This document shows positions 25,116 to 34,046 of a stretch of 64,000 nucleotides of DNA, piece by piece. Numbering within the stretch: the first letter of the stretch is position 1; each line of letters begins with the position of its first letter. The notes under the pieces are model-generated. The model did not search any database. It was not told where the DNA came from and saw only the letters and a program-made list of their open reading frames with translations. Source of the stretch: Reichenbachiella carrageenanivorans (GTDB lineage: Bacteria > Bacteroidota > Bacteroidia > Cytophagales > Cyclobacteriaceae); NCBI RefSeq assembly GCF_025639805.1, contig NZ_CP106735.1:1304001-1368000 (forward strand). Reading direction: 5' to 3'. Both the position numbers and the translations under genes were made by a program.

Positions 25116-26408
25116 ATGAAAAAGCTAGTACTGTTAGGATTATTTATCGCGATAAATACGATCTCAATTGCACAGCAGGGATGGAAGTGGCCAGAGGATG
25201 TGGAGACGGCCAAGGAAAAAAACGCATTGTATGTAGACGCTGTAAAAAGCAAACAATATGCGACAGCACAAGCACCACACCAATGGTTGCTAGATAATGC
25301 TCCTGACCTCAACGAATCATTATATATCAATGGAGCTAAAATCTATGAAGGACTGGTAGATGCAGAATCTGACCCTGCTAAAAAAGTAGCACTTCAAGAA
25401 AAGGCACTTCAAATGTATGATGATCGTATCAAATATTTTGGAGACGAAGCAAACGTACTCAATAGAAAGGCATTTACTGCATACAAATATTACAAAGGCA
25501 ACAAATCTAAATATCAAGAGTTGATGACTTTGTTTGACAAAACATTTGATATGAACCAAGCAGAAACGTTGGATAACAACTTGATGGCTTATATGGATGT
25601 GGTAAGAAGGTACAAGTTGAGTGGTGGGGCCATTACCGACGAAGAAGTGATCGATAAGTATGGGATGATCTCAGATGTGATCGATGGTAAGATCAAAACA
25701 GGCCGTAATGTACCAAGGCTAGAAAAAATTCAGGCTAATGTGGACAAACTGTTGACCGCTACAGTAACAGTAGACTGTCAGTTTGTGGAGGACAAATTAG
25801 CACCTAAGATGAGAGAAAATAAGGATCCGAAAATGGCAAAAAAGGTGTTTCAGTTGATGCTAAGTGCTAAATGTTCGGATAGCCCTACTTTCGTAGAGGC
25901 TGCGGAGATTGTTTATGAAACAGAACCTGCTTTTGGATTAGCTAAAGTGATCGCACTAAAGCATGCGTCTGGTGGAGACATGAACAAAGCGATCGAATAT
26001 TATACGCAAGCATTAGAATTGACCGATGACAATTTGAAAAAATCTGAAATTTATCTAAGCATGTCTCAAATGTATGCCTCTAACGGCAACAAGTCTGCAG
26101 CAAGAACAAATGCTAGAAAAGCATTGGCCAACGACCCTTCTGCTAGTAAAGCATACACGTTGATTGGCAACTTGTACATGCAGAGCTACAATGACTGCAA
26201 AGCGGGTGTGAGCAAAGTAGATGACCGATTGGTATTTATCGCAGCATACAACCAATACAAAAAAGCAGGTGATCAAAATGCAATGAACAGCGCTAAGGAG
26301 CAATTTCCTTCAATCGAAGAAATTTTCGAATTGGGACTTACTGAAGGTCAGTCGATGACAGTAGGTTGCTGGATCAATGAAACAGTAATATTGGAAAGAA
26401 GACCTTAA
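25116..26408 (+). CDS. Secreted tetratricopeptide repeat protein
   Basis: A signal peptide (MKKLVLLGLFIAINTISIAQQ) precedes about 410 residues made mostly of TPR-like helices, clearest at MNKAIEYYTQALELTDDNLKKSEIYLSMSQ-type repeats near 290-360 (NKSAARTNARKAL, SKAYTLIGNLYM). Periplasmic or outer-membrane-associated scaffold is the likely role. It lies between the barrel protein and lptC and is followed by a strong terminator. Confidence 0.83.
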   Translation: MKKLVLLGLFIAINTISIAQQGWKWPEDVETAKEKNALYVDAVKSKQYATAQAPHQWLLDNAPDLNESLYINGAKIYEGLVDAESDPAKKVALQEKALQMYDDRIKYFGDEANVLNRKAFTAYKYYKGNKSKYQELMTLFDKTFDMNQAETLDNNLMAYMDVVRRYKLSGGAITDEEVIDKYGMISDVIDGKIKTGRNVPRLEKIQANVDKLLTATVTVDCQFVEDKLAPKMRENKDPKMAKKVFQLMLSAKCSDSPTFVEAAEIVYETEPAFGLAKVIALKHASGGDMNKAIEYYTQALELTDDNLKKSEIYLSMSQMYASNGNKSAARTNARKALANDPSASKAYTLIGNLYMQSYNDCKAGVSKVDDRLVFIAAYNQYKKAGDQNAMNSAKEQFPSIEEIFELGLTEGQSMTVGCWINETVILERRP

Positions 26409-26428
26409 AAAAAAACTTTTTTAAAAGA

Positions 26429-26467
26429 GCACTCTGGAGGTAGTTAGTCCCTCAGAGTGCTTTTTTA
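26429..26467 (+). terminator. Terminator after TPR gene
   Basis: GCACTCTGgaGG pairs with CCcTCAGAGTGC, followed by six T, 20 bases after the stop. Confidence 0.85.
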
Positions 26468-26496
26468 TTTTTAGATTAATGATCACTTTTGTTTCG

Positions 26497-27045
26497 ATGA
26501 AAAAAATCGCACTTGTTGTTTGCCTGATGAGCGCTTTATGCGGATGCAAAGAGCAAAAAAAAGTGGATCATGAACTCTATGATGGGCCAGAAGTCACGAT
26601 GCGAAATATCGATATGCTCGTATCGGATTCGGCTATTGTGAAGTTACGGCTTGTAGCACGTACCCAGTTACAACTTGCCAATCAAGATAGGGATTTTCCT
26701 GACGGGATTTATCTTAGGTTTTATAGCCCTATTGGCTTGGTTACGTCTACTTTGGTGGCCGACAAAGGCTATTATTTTTCCAAAGAAGATTATTATAAAG
26801 CAGAAGGAAATGTAATCATGCGGAGCCTATTTAGCGGAGACGAATTGTCCACGGAGCTGCTCAATTGGGATCCAGCCAAAGAACAAATCTATACAGACAA
26901 CTTTGTGACCATCAAAACCGAAGATGAAGTGATGACTGGTGAAGGATTGGAAGCCAGTCAAAACTTTGAAGAATATACCATTTTGAAGCCAAGCGGTACG
27001 ATGAGTATTATGCCAGTAGGCCCCGCAGAAACCGAAGACAACTGA
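26497..27045 (+). CDS. lptC: LPS export protein LptC, lipoprotein-like
   Basis: LptC-type OstA-like jellyroll that passes LPS from LptBFG to LptA. The start at 26497 (MKKIALVVCLMSALCGC) gives a lipoprotein-like signal; an ATG at 26479 adds six residues. Family strands are visible: NIDMLVSDSAIVKLRLVA, LVADKGYYFSKEDYYKAEGNV, TELLNWDPAKEQIYTDNFVTIKTEDEVMTGEG split across the last third. About 182 residues. Confidence 0.88.
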   Translation: MKKIALVVCLMSALCGCKEQKKVDHELYDGPEVTMRNIDMLVSDSAIVKLRLVARTQLQLANQDRDFPDGIYLRFYSPIGLVTSTLVADKGYYFSKEDYYKAEGNVIMRSLFSGDELSTELLNWDPAKEQIYTDNFVTIKTEDEVMTGEGLEASQNFEEYTILKPSGTMSIMPVGPAETEDN

Positions 27046-27047
27046 CG

Positions 27048-27209
27048 ATGAATAAATTATTACCAATCATCATTTTAGCTTTATCAGCTACCTTTTTCAT
27101 TATTGGTGTGCACCAAATGATGACTTTAGGCTTCATGCATTCTTATTGGATTTTTATGCTAAGTATTTCTCTTATACTTTTATACAAACTAAAAAAGGAC
27201 AAGAAATAG
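27048..27209 (+). CDS. Small two-TM membrane protein between lptC and CNNM gene
   Basis: A 53-residue protein starts two bases after the lptC stop and ends four bases before the next start, so it fills the operon gap exactly. It has two hydrophobic helices, about residues 4-22 (LLPIIILALSATFFIIGV) and 31-46 (HSYWIFMLSISLILLY), and a basic tail KLKKDKK that places the C-terminus in the cytoplasm. Function unknown. The position suggests a role with its envelope neighbours. Confidence 0.75.
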   Translation: MNKLLPIIILALSATFFIIGVHQMMTLGFMHSYWIFMLSISLILLYKLKKDKK

Positions 27210-27213
27210 CCTT

Positions 27214-28497
27214 ATGGACCCCTATCTCGTCGGAGTAATTCTCATTTGTATCATTTTTTCAGCCTTATTTTCAGGGTTAGAAATAGCCTTCATTACGACC
27301 AATAAGCTTCATATCGAGCTGCAAGGACAGCAAGGGAGTATTTCCGCCCGCATTCTCTCCAAGTTTGCACGAAAGCCTTCCAACTTCATCGCGACCACCC
27401 TGATAGGCAATAACCTGACCTTAGTCATATATGGTATATTTATGGCAATGCTGCTCGACCCTTGGTTCGAACGGGTGCTCCCCATACAGTTTCAAAACGA
27501 CCTTGTGATTTTGTTGCTACAGACCATTATATCTACCATTATAGTACTATTCACCGCAGAATATATTCCCAAAAGTATTTTCTTGGTCAACCCCTACCGA
27601 CTGCTATCTTTTCTTGCCGTACCATTTTTAGTAATATATTATATCCTTAGCCCAGCGGTATTTTTGATTGTGCTTGCTAGCAAATTCTTCATTGTGAAAT
27701 TGCTAAGGCTAAATTATTCAGATGAAATCCCTGTGTTTGGGTTGACCGACCTCAACAATTACATCAAAAAAATTGCAGCAGATAGAATAGATCAAGCGGA
27801 GCAAGACGTAGATACCAAATACTTCAACAATGCTTTAGGTTTTAAAACCGTCAAAGTAAGAGAGTGTATGATCCCACGTACGGAAATAATAGCCGTAGAT
27901 GTAAACGCTAGTATCGATGACCTCAACAATCAATTTATAGAAAGTGGTCACTCCAAGATTATCATATACGACGAGTCTATTGATGATGTAATTGGGTATT
28001 GTCATTCGCTTGAGCTTTTCAAAAAACCGACGGATATTAAAAGTATCTTGACCAAGATTATTATCGTGCCCGAAACCATGCCTGCCAATGAGCTGCTACT
28101 GCAGATGATTACCGATCACAAGACTTTGGCATTGGTGGTAGACGAATATGGCGGTACCTCTGGTATTGTGAGTATTGAAGACATTATCGAAGAGATATTT
28201 GGAGAGATACATGATGAACATGACGAGTCAGATTTGCTCGAAGAAAAGCTGAACGACCAAGAGTATCTGCTAAGTGCCCGACAAGAAATCACTTACCTCA
28301 ACGAAACTTATGGATGGTCTTTGCCCAAGGGAGATTTTGACACGATCGGAGGGCTCATTTTGTCCATAAATGAAAACCTGCCTGAAAAGGGTCAAATCAT
28401 TGATTTTGAGGGGTTTTCAATTGAGATTTTACACATGGAAGAAGCCAGAATCGAAAAGGTTCGCCTTAAAATAAATCCGCCCAACTTAACCGCGTGA
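27214..28497 (+). CDS. CNNM/HlyC-CorC family membrane protein with CBS domains
   Basis: The 427 residues comprise a DUF21/CNNM membrane domain (four TM segments, SALFSGLEIAFITTNKLH motif), a CBS pair (VRECMIPRTEIIAVD and LVVDEYGGTSGIVSIEDIIEEIFGEI in two parts) and the CorC/HlyC C-terminal domain (DTIGGLILSINENLPEKG). Members act in Mg2+/Co2+ homeostasis; Bacteroidota GldE is a relative, but the gliding role is not shown here. Fourth gene of the lptC operon. Confidence 0.9.
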   Translation: MDPYLVGVILICIIFSALFSGLEIAFITTNKLHIELQGQQGSISARILSKFARKPSNFIATTLIGNNLTLVIYGIFMAMLLDPWFERVLPIQFQNDLVILLLQTIISTIIVLFTAEYIPKSIFLVNPYRLLSFLAVPFLVIYYILSPAVFLIVLASKFFIVKLLRLNYSDEIPVFGLTDLNNYIKKIAADRIDQAEQDVDTKYFNNALGFKTVKVRECMIPRTEIIAVDVNASIDDLNNQFIESGHSKIIIYDESIDDVIGYCHSLELFKKPTDIKSILTKIIIVPETMPANELLLQMITDHKTLALVVDEYGGTSGIVSIEDIIEEIFGEIHDEHDESDLLEEKLNDQEYLLSARQEITYLNETYGWSLPKGDFDTIGGLILSINENLPEKGQIIDFEGFSIEILHMEEARIEKVRLKINPPNLTA

Positions 28498-28581
28498 CAA
28501 TCAATTCGCTAAGCAGAGGAAAATTTTGATATTAACATCAGTCTTGCTTATTTTGCGCTTCGTTTTAAACAATTTTATACA

Positions 28582-30690
28582 ATGGCAGCAATAAATACGC
28601 TAAGAGAAAAGGGGGGTAAGATTATTGTTTTCCTGATCGGTTTTTCAATTGTGGCATTCGTAGGTGCTGACCTATTAGGCCCAAATTCTACCTTGCTAGG
28701 AGGTGGTAAAACTAACGTCGGAGAAATCGCAGGCTCCAAGATATCCTACCAGGATTTTCTAGCTAAGCAAGACGAAATAGAATTCAACTGGACACAGTCC
28801 AACAGACGAACGCCTACTGGCAACGATTTGACAAACATTCGTAACCTTACTTGGGATGCGCTTGTTGCGGAGTACGCATTCAAAAATGAGTATAGCGCCA
28901 TTGGTCTAGCTGTATCTGACGAAGAAATCGTAGATATGGTACAGGGTGACAACATCAGTCCTGAAATCAGACAAGCTTTTTCTGATCCACAAACAGGAGA
29001 ATTTAGTAAAGACAATGTAGTGGCTTTCTTGCAAAGCCTTGGCGAGCAGACTCCTGCACAGAGAGCCAATTGGTACAACTTCGAAAAGAACTTGGGTCCA
29101 GCTAGGTTGAGATTGAAATTCGACAATCTGTTGATCAAAACCAATTACGCGACTGAAGCAGAAGCAAAGTCTAAATATGTAAATGAGTCTAATACCGCAG
29201 AGATCAATTATATCTATGTGCCTTATCTCTCTATGGCAGATACGGCGATCAAAGTATCGGACAGTGAGTTAAATGCTTATTTGGATGATCACGAAAAAGA
29301 ATATCAAAGAGAAGAATCTAAGACGATCAAGTATGTATCGTTCGATGTAGTACCGTCTGCCGAAGATACCGCGATGGTTGTAGAGCAGATCGAGAAGCTG
29401 AAGCAAGAACTTATCAATACGGACAATGATTCTACTTTCGCAGTAGTTAATTCAGATGGTTCAGATGCTTTTGCCGCTTATACCCCTGGTCAGTTGCCAG
29501 CTGTCTATCAAGGCGACGATGTAGTAATGGGTTCTGGTGCATTTGTAGGACCTGTAGTAGAAAATGGTAGTTACACTATTTATAAGGTATCTACCATATC
29601 GCCAAGCGATACTTATTCTGCTAGAGCAAGCCACATACTATTCAAATGGGCAAGTGATACAGATGCTGAAAAAGCTAAAGCTAAAAAGGAAGCTAGAGAT
29701 ATACTCAGACAAATCAAAGGAGGTGCTGATTTTGCGGAAATGGCAAGATTACACGGCACTGACGGCACAGCATCCAAAGGTGGTGACCTAGGCTGGTTCT
29801 CAGATGGAGCCATGGTAGCACCATTTCAAGAGGCTGTATTTGCAGCCTCTAAGAAGGGACTGTTGAGCGATGTGGTTGAGACTCAATTTGGTTACCACAT
29901 CATTGATGTGACTGAGACCAAAACGAACAAAGTGTATAAAATCGCTAAAATCTCTTTAGATATTTTTGTGAGCGATGAGACTAGAAACGAATTTTATAGA
30001 GAGGCTGAAAACTTTGCTATGAGCGCTACAACCTTAGAAGAACTAGAGGAGAAAGCGAAAGAAGTAAATGTGCCTATAAAAACTGCTGCTAGAGTTCGTA
30101 AGAACGACAGAAGAATCACAGGAGTAACAGAAGGTAGAAATATAGTATTCTGGGCATACAATACAGCCAACTTTAATGAGGTATCGGAAGTATTCGAAAT
30201 CGACGACCAGTATGTAATTGCTGTCGTAACAGAAGAACAAGAAGAAGGTGTGGCTGATTTGGAATCTGTACGATACGAAATCACTAAAAAAGTGAGAGAT
30301 GAGAAGAAGGCCAAGTTGATCATGGACAAACTCAATGCGCAGTCTGGTGCTTTGGACGAAATAGCAGCTGCTTATGGGCAAGGCGCTAAGGTGTACAACA
30401 TGCCAGCGTTGAAATTGAGCACCAACACATTGAAAAGTGTAGGGCTCGCACCAGAGGCTGTCGGTACCGCATTTTCTATGCAAAATGGGGAGACTACAAA
30501 ACCTTTCGCAGTAGACAATGGCGTATTGATCATCGAAATGGTAAACAAGCTAGAAGCTCCTGAGGTATCAGATTACGAATCATATCGTACGCAAGTATTG
30601 CAGCAGCGTCAGGGCAGAATTGCTTATGGTGTAGACCAGACGATCAAAGACCTTGCAGAAATCAAAGACGAAAGATATAAGTTCTTTTAG
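28582..30690 (+). CDS. Periplasmic peptidyl-prolyl isomerase, PpiD/SurA-like
   Basis: Folding chaperone anchored in the inner membrane. After MAAINTLREKGGKIIVFLIG, an N-terminal TM helix, comes a SurA_N-like helical region, then a parvulin (rotamase) domain (ASHILFKW, ADFAEMARLHGTD, GGDLGWFSDGAMVAPFQEAV, VVETQFGYHIIDVT, about residues 348-450) and a C-terminal PpiD-like half. The 702-residue length suits Bacteroidota PpiD. It lies 84 bases after the CNNM gene. Confidence 0.92.
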   Translation: MAAINTLREKGGKIIVFLIGFSIVAFVGADLLGPNSTLLGGGKTNVGEIAGSKISYQDFLAKQDEIEFNWTQSNRRTPTGNDLTNIRNLTWDALVAEYAFKNEYSAIGLAVSDEEIVDMVQGDNISPEIRQAFSDPQTGEFSKDNVVAFLQSLGEQTPAQRANWYNFEKNLGPARLRLKFDNLLIKTNYATEAEAKSKYVNESNTAEINYIYVPYLSMADTAIKVSDSELNAYLDDHEKEYQREESKTIKYVSFDVVPSAEDTAMVVEQIEKLKQELINTDNDSTFAVVNSDGSDAFAAYTPGQLPAVYQGDDVVMGSGAFVGPVVENGSYTIYKVSTISPSDTYSARASHILFKWASDTDAEKAKAKKEARDILRQIKGGADFAEMARLHGTDGTASKGGDLGWFSDGAMVAPFQEAVFAASKKGLLSDVVETQFGYHIIDVTETKTNKVYKIAKISLDIFVSDETRNEFYREAENFAMSATTLEELEEKAKEVNVPIKTAARVRKNDRRITGVTEGRNIVFWAYNTANFNEVSEVFEIDDQYVIAVVTEEQEEGVADLESVRYEITKKVRDEKKAKLIMDKLNAQSGALDEIAAAYGQGAKVYNMPALKLSTNTLKSVGLAPEAVGTAFSMQNGETTKPFAVDNGVLIIEMVNKLEAPEVSDYESYRTQVLQQRQGRIAYGVDQTIKDLAEIKDERYKFF

Positions 30691-30709
30691 TTGATAAAAT
30701 CTTAAATTT

Positions 30710-30738
30710 AAAGTCCCGGTGTAGATCGGGACTTTTTT
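30710..30738 (+). terminator. Terminator after ppiD-like gene
   Basis: AAAGTCCCG pairs with CGGGACTTT around an 8-base loop, followed by a T run. Confidence 0.88.
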
Positions 30739-30745
30739 TGTTTAT

Positions 30746-31006
30746 ATGGATCACGCTACAGACTCATTCAAAGAAAAACTTGATACTACGTATAGTTTCC
30801 CAGCACTCTATATGTTTAAGTTTATAGTAAGGCCAGATCAAGTAGGCCAAATAGAAAAGCAGTTTTCTGAACACGAGGTGATACTGAAACCATCAAGTGG
30901 AGGAAAATATGTAAGTACTACAATCAAAATTATGGCTTCTTCGAGCGACGAGATCATCGAACATTATAAGGAAGCTGCTAAAATCGAAGGAATAATTTCC
31001 CTCTAG
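30746..31006 (+). CDS. DUF493 (YbeD-like) family protein
   Basis: The 86-residue protein has the YbeD/DUF493 ferredoxin-like fold pattern: SFPALYMFKFIV near the start, a helix, GGKYVSTTIKIMASSSDEIIEHYK in two strands plus helix. Function is not established for the family; regulation of lipoate metabolism has been suggested for YbeD. The start lies 8 bases after the preceding terminator. Confidence 0.85.
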   Translation: MDHATDSFKEKLDTTYSFPALYMFKFIVRPDQVGQIEKQFSEHEVILKPSSGGKYVSTTIKIMASSSDEIIEHYKEAAKIEGIISL

Positions 31007-31060
31007 CACACTACCTTCTTTCCCTTTCAGTTTATATCTTGTCTTTTTAATAGCTCGACA

Positions 31061-31474
31061 ATGAAATCCGCCTTCTTTTTGATGCTTACTGGCTTGATGC
31101 TTTGCGCCCCTGTTGCAGCTTGGGCTCAAGAACCGCTGGATGAGGATATGCCTACCAGGATGGTGGATAAGAAAGTGAAAGAAAATAAGCGAAGTAATTT
31201 TCCTAAGGAGAAAAAGATCAGATACATCTATGTGAAAGATGGAGGCAAAGTCTTATTTGGTAACCCTTGTGCAACGCAGGTCACCCATCAGATGGGGTTT
31301 GAATATGGCATTGAACACAGACCCGAAAAAGGATTTAGGCCTTGGTGGTACAGGTTCAAAACCAATACTACCACCAAAACTATCCTGTTTTTTACCAAAG
31401 GCCCTTGGTGGAGAGCCACCGTCAATAAGCGCTTCAAAGCCTGCGCCATGAGTAGCGGAGATCGTAGGGGGTGA
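31061..31474 (+). CDS. Small secreted basic protein of unknown function
   Basis: A signal peptide (KSAFFLMLTGLMLCAPVAAWAQ) is followed by a Lys-rich stretch (DKKVKENKRSNFPKEKK), GGKVLFGNPCATQVTHQMGF, then GFRPWWYRFKTN and a short C-terminal part with a second Cys (KACAMSSG). No family is recognised; the 137 residues look like a periplasmic basic protein. Confidence 0.7.
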   Translation: MKSAFFLMLTGLMLCAPVAAWAQEPLDEDMPTRMVDKKVKENKRSNFPKEKKIRYIYVKDGGKVLFGNPCATQVTHQMGFEYGIEHRPEKGFRPWWYRFKTNTTTKTILFFTKGPWWRATVNKRFKACAMSSGDRRG

Positions 31475-31485
31475 TTACGCCCCTT

Positions 31486-31558
31486 CGCGGGCTTGTCCCG
31501 CGATCTGTTAGACCAGGCTACAGTAGTATCAAAAACAGATGCCGCAATAAATGCGGCA
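31486..31558. repeat. Composite hairpin repeat, copy 1
   Basis: CGCGGG-cttgt-CCCGCG, then ATCTGTTAG, a spacer, and ACAGATG leading into TGCCGCA-ataaa-TGCGGCA. The layout hairpin - ATCTGT - spacer - AGATGCC recurs at 33932-34010 with different stem bases. Confidence 0.6.
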
Positions 31559-31587
31559 AAGAACTAAATGAATTTTAGGTAATCAGA

Positions 31588-31620
31588 TTCCCCCTTAGAA
31601 AAAGGGGGCTAGGGGGATTT
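31588..31620. repeat. REP-like element, copy 1
   Basis: CCCCCTTAGAAAAAGGGGGCTAGGGGGATTT; the C5 and G5 runs form a hairpin. A near-identical copy lies at 33861-33894 in the same orientation. Confidence 0.7.
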
Positions 31621-31938
31621 GAAGCAATCACTAAAAATCTTTTTTCTATTTCAAGGGATAGGCAACGATGAAGATCGGAATAAAATCAAACAATATTTTA
31701 TACCCAGTATTAGGACTATAATAGCCTTGAGTGTCTTTGCTTAAATAATTTCAAAACAGGCTACTTATAGAATTTTAGAACACTTGTGGTAAATAATGAG
31801 GGTTAGGCAGAATTGATAGCTGAATTCACTCCGATATAATTAATCCATAGTCCAATACGATATCAATAGGAGAGAATAGGTTCACCTTGGTTTATGTTTA
31901 CAGATCATGAATTTTTAATCATTAAGTGAACAGATACA

Positions 31939-33636
31939 ATGAAGATTATTTTACAACTGTTAGTTGCTTTTGGTTTTTTAGTTGGCATAAGTTCTTGTCA
32001 GCAGGGTAATACAGAAAGCTCAAGCTCACTACCCCAAAAAGAGGGATTGAGCTGGGAGGATCAAAAATTTTCAATGTTTATTCACTGGGGGATCTATTCC
32101 ATTCCTGCTGGCATATGGAATGGTGAGCAAATCAGCGGATATAGCGAGCAAATAAAAGGTCACGCCAAGATCCCAACAAATAAGTACCGTCAACTCACGA
32201 AGCAATTCAATCCAATCCATTGGAACCCTGATTCAGTTGCGTTACTGGCGAAGGCTGCAGGAATGAAGTCTGTGGTCATCACTGCAAAACACCATGATGG
32301 TTTTTGTCTTTTCGATTCCAAGTACACAGACTTTGACGTGGTGGATGCCACACCATACAAAAATGACATCATCAAAGGTTTGTCAGATGCTTGCCGCAAG
32401 CAAGGGATAGATTTTGGAGTGTATTTTTCAATCATCGACTGGGATTTTCCTGGCGCCATGCCTTTCGAGTCGACAAGGAATTGTGATTCTATACCTCCGG
32501 CGCATCATCAATACAATCTAAATCAGGTTCGGGAGCTGCTCACCAATTACGGAGAGATCTCCGAATTGTGGTTTGATATGGGAGCCCCGACGCCAGAGCA
32601 AAGCAAGGAAATCGCTGACCTTGTCAAATCATTGCAGCCGAATTGTATGGTCAGTAGTCGTCTTTGGAACGACCAGGGGGATTTTATCGTGATGGGTGAC
32701 AACAAAAAAGCACAATTGAAAATGGGCGTGCCGTGGCAATCTCCCGCTTCGATGTTTCACGAAACGTGGAGCTACCGATCATGGCAGGAAAGACCTAGTG
32801 TCGCAAGTAAAATCGAAGAAAAAGTCCAGGATCTTGTTGCTGTTGTAAGTTCGGGTGGCAACTACCTGCTGAATATTGGGCCGAGGGGCGATGGTTCGAT
32901 TGTTCCATTTGAGCGAGACGTATTGTTGGGTATTGGAAATTGGTTGGAGGTTAATGGTGAAGCTATTTACGCTACGGATGCCTTTCCTGTAGAGAGTCAG
33001 GAGTGGGGATACGTTACCTCAAAGCCAGGAAAGTTATTTTTGAATGTACTGTCTTCGAGCGCTGAGGATTCAATAGTGGTAAAAAACCTTGAAGGAAAAT
33101 TTTCAAAAGCATACTCACTGGTAAATTCAGATAATCCACTACCCATACAAAAATCAAATTCGGGTGTTTCAATTGCCGTGAATAATGCACATTTGGGTAT
33201 AGACCCGGTGTCGGTCATCGTTTTGGAATATGATCAGCGTGAGACGATATATCAGCCTTCCAGCCTTGTGTCCCTAGGTAAGGACGGGACGTATGCCCTC
33301 AATGGAGATAATGCCGAAAAATACTTTAGCACAAGCGGTACGAGCTATATCACCAGGACGAATAGAGTAGTCAAAATGAAGTGGTACGTTCCCAAATCTG
33401 ATATGCAAAACATGAAGGTCAATATAAATTATCAAAGCCTGAATGCAGAGCCACTCGTACTTTTAGTGAATGGGAAATCGCATGAATTAGATGATCAGCA
33501 GCAATCTTTGAATCAACAACTAACGACTATTGATTTGAATCAAAATCAAATCAATGAAATCGAATTGGTGCAAAAGAATAACTGTTGCCCACACAAGGAT
33601 CTAGCGATTGACGCTGTCAGTTTAGTTATACATTGA
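31939..33636 (+). CDS. Alpha-L-fucosidase, glycoside hydrolase family 29, lipoprotein
   Basis: Releases terminal L-fucose from glycans. It carries a lipoprotein signal (VGISSC), then the GH29 barrel: FSMFIHWGIYSIPAG, VITAKHHDGFCLFDS, FGVYFSIIDWDFP, and ELWFDMG with nucleophile Asp213; GNYLLNIGPRGDG closes the catalytic domain (about residue 320). The C-terminal 230 residues form beta domains with a carbohydrate-binding appearance. There is no susCD pair or other glycosidase, so it is not in a polysaccharide-utilisation locus. Flanking repeats suggest an inserted or mobile segment. Confidence 0.93.
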   Translation: MKIILQLLVAFGFLVGISSCQQGNTESSSSLPQKEGLSWEDQKFSMFIHWGIYSIPAGIWNGEQISGYSEQIKGHAKIPTNKYRQLTKQFNPIHWNPDSVALLAKAAGMKSVVITAKHHDGFCLFDSKYTDFDVVDATPYKNDIIKGLSDACRKQGIDFGVYFSIIDWDFPGAMPFESTRNCDSIPPAHHQYNLNQVRELLTNYGEISELWFDMGAPTPEQSKEIADLVKSLQPNCMVSSRLWNDQGDFIVMGDNKKAQLKMGVPWQSPASMFHETWSYRSWQERPSVASKIEEKVQDLVAVVSSGGNYLLNIGPRGDGSIVPFERDVLLGIGNWLEVNGEAIYATDAFPVESQEWGYVTSKPGKLFLNVLSSSAEDSIVVKNLEGKFSKAYSLVNSDNPLPIQKSNSGVSIAVNNAHLGIDPVSVIVLEYDQRETIYQPSSLVSLGKDGTYALNGDNAEKYFSTSGTSYITRTNRVVKMKWYVPKSDMQNMKVNINYQSLNAEPLVLLVNGKSHELDDQQQSLNQQLTTIDLNQNQINEIELVQKNNCCPHKDLAIDAVSLVIH

Positions 33637-33641
33637 TTCAT

Positions 33642-33664
33642 GACCTCTGCTAGAGGTCTTTATT
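33642..33664 (+). terminator. Terminator after fucosidase gene
   Basis: GACCTC-tgcta-GAGGTC followed by TTTATTT, 6 bases after the stop. Confidence 0.75.
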
Positions 33665-33860
33665 TCTAATCATTTGAGAAGGCAAGTGTATAAAAAATCA
33701 TTTATACTATTAACCCCAATTATCATTGGTTCTTAGCTATGGAAGCAAAGTGTCTATTTTAAAGAGAATTATGGACAGAATACCCGCCTGCTAGGAGAGC
33801 CAAGGGTTTTACGATGACCATTTTGCGTTAAGGAATGAACCTCTTCTCCAAGAGGGAGTT

Positions 33861-33894
33861 ATTCCACTTAGAAAAAGGGGGGCTAGGGGGATTT
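33861..33894. repeat. REP-like element, copy 2
   Basis: ATTCCACTTAGAAAAAGG followed by GGGGCTAGGGGGATTT; differs from copy 1 mainly in the left C run, so its hairpin is weaker. Confidence 0.7.
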
Positions 33895-33931
33895 AAGCTG
33901 TACTCTAAATCAGATCTCTGCTCAATAAATC

Positions 33932-34010
33932 ACCGTCATTCCCTTAGCTTGTCAAGGGAATCTGTCAGCATTCAACCAGCAGATGCCCCAGATAAACCGG
34001 AGCATGACGA
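33932..34010. repeat. Composite hairpin repeat, copy 2
   Basis: ATTCCCTT-agcttgtc-AAGGGAAT followed by CTGTCAG, spacer and AGATGCCCC; outer arms GTCAT (33935) and ATGAC (34004) close the unit. Same layout as copy 1. Confidence 0.6.
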
Positions 34011-34046
34011 CTTAATTTTATATGATTAAATGATCGAAGAAGGGAT

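Larger units (their letters stand above)
31475..31938. other. 464-base intergenic region with two repeat elements
   Basis: Holds a composite hairpin repeat (31486-31558) and a REP-like element (31588-31620), both related to sequences on the far side of the fucosidase gene. The remaining 300 bases before the fucosidase are AT-rich with no gene; the fucosidase promoter must be here but no convincing consensus is seen. Confidence 0.6.
33637..34046. other. 410-base intergenic region with repeats
   Basis: Contains the fucosidase terminator, a short hairpin (CCTCTT-ctcc-AAGAGG, about 33840-33855), the REP-like copy 2 and the composite hairpin copy 2. A 64-codon open frame here (33835-34029) runs straight through the repeats and is rejected as a gene. 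Confidence 0.6.

Noticed and set aside
33835..34029. 64-codon open frame right of the fucosidase gene
   Set aside because: Runs through the REP-like and hairpin repeats; no signal or family features.
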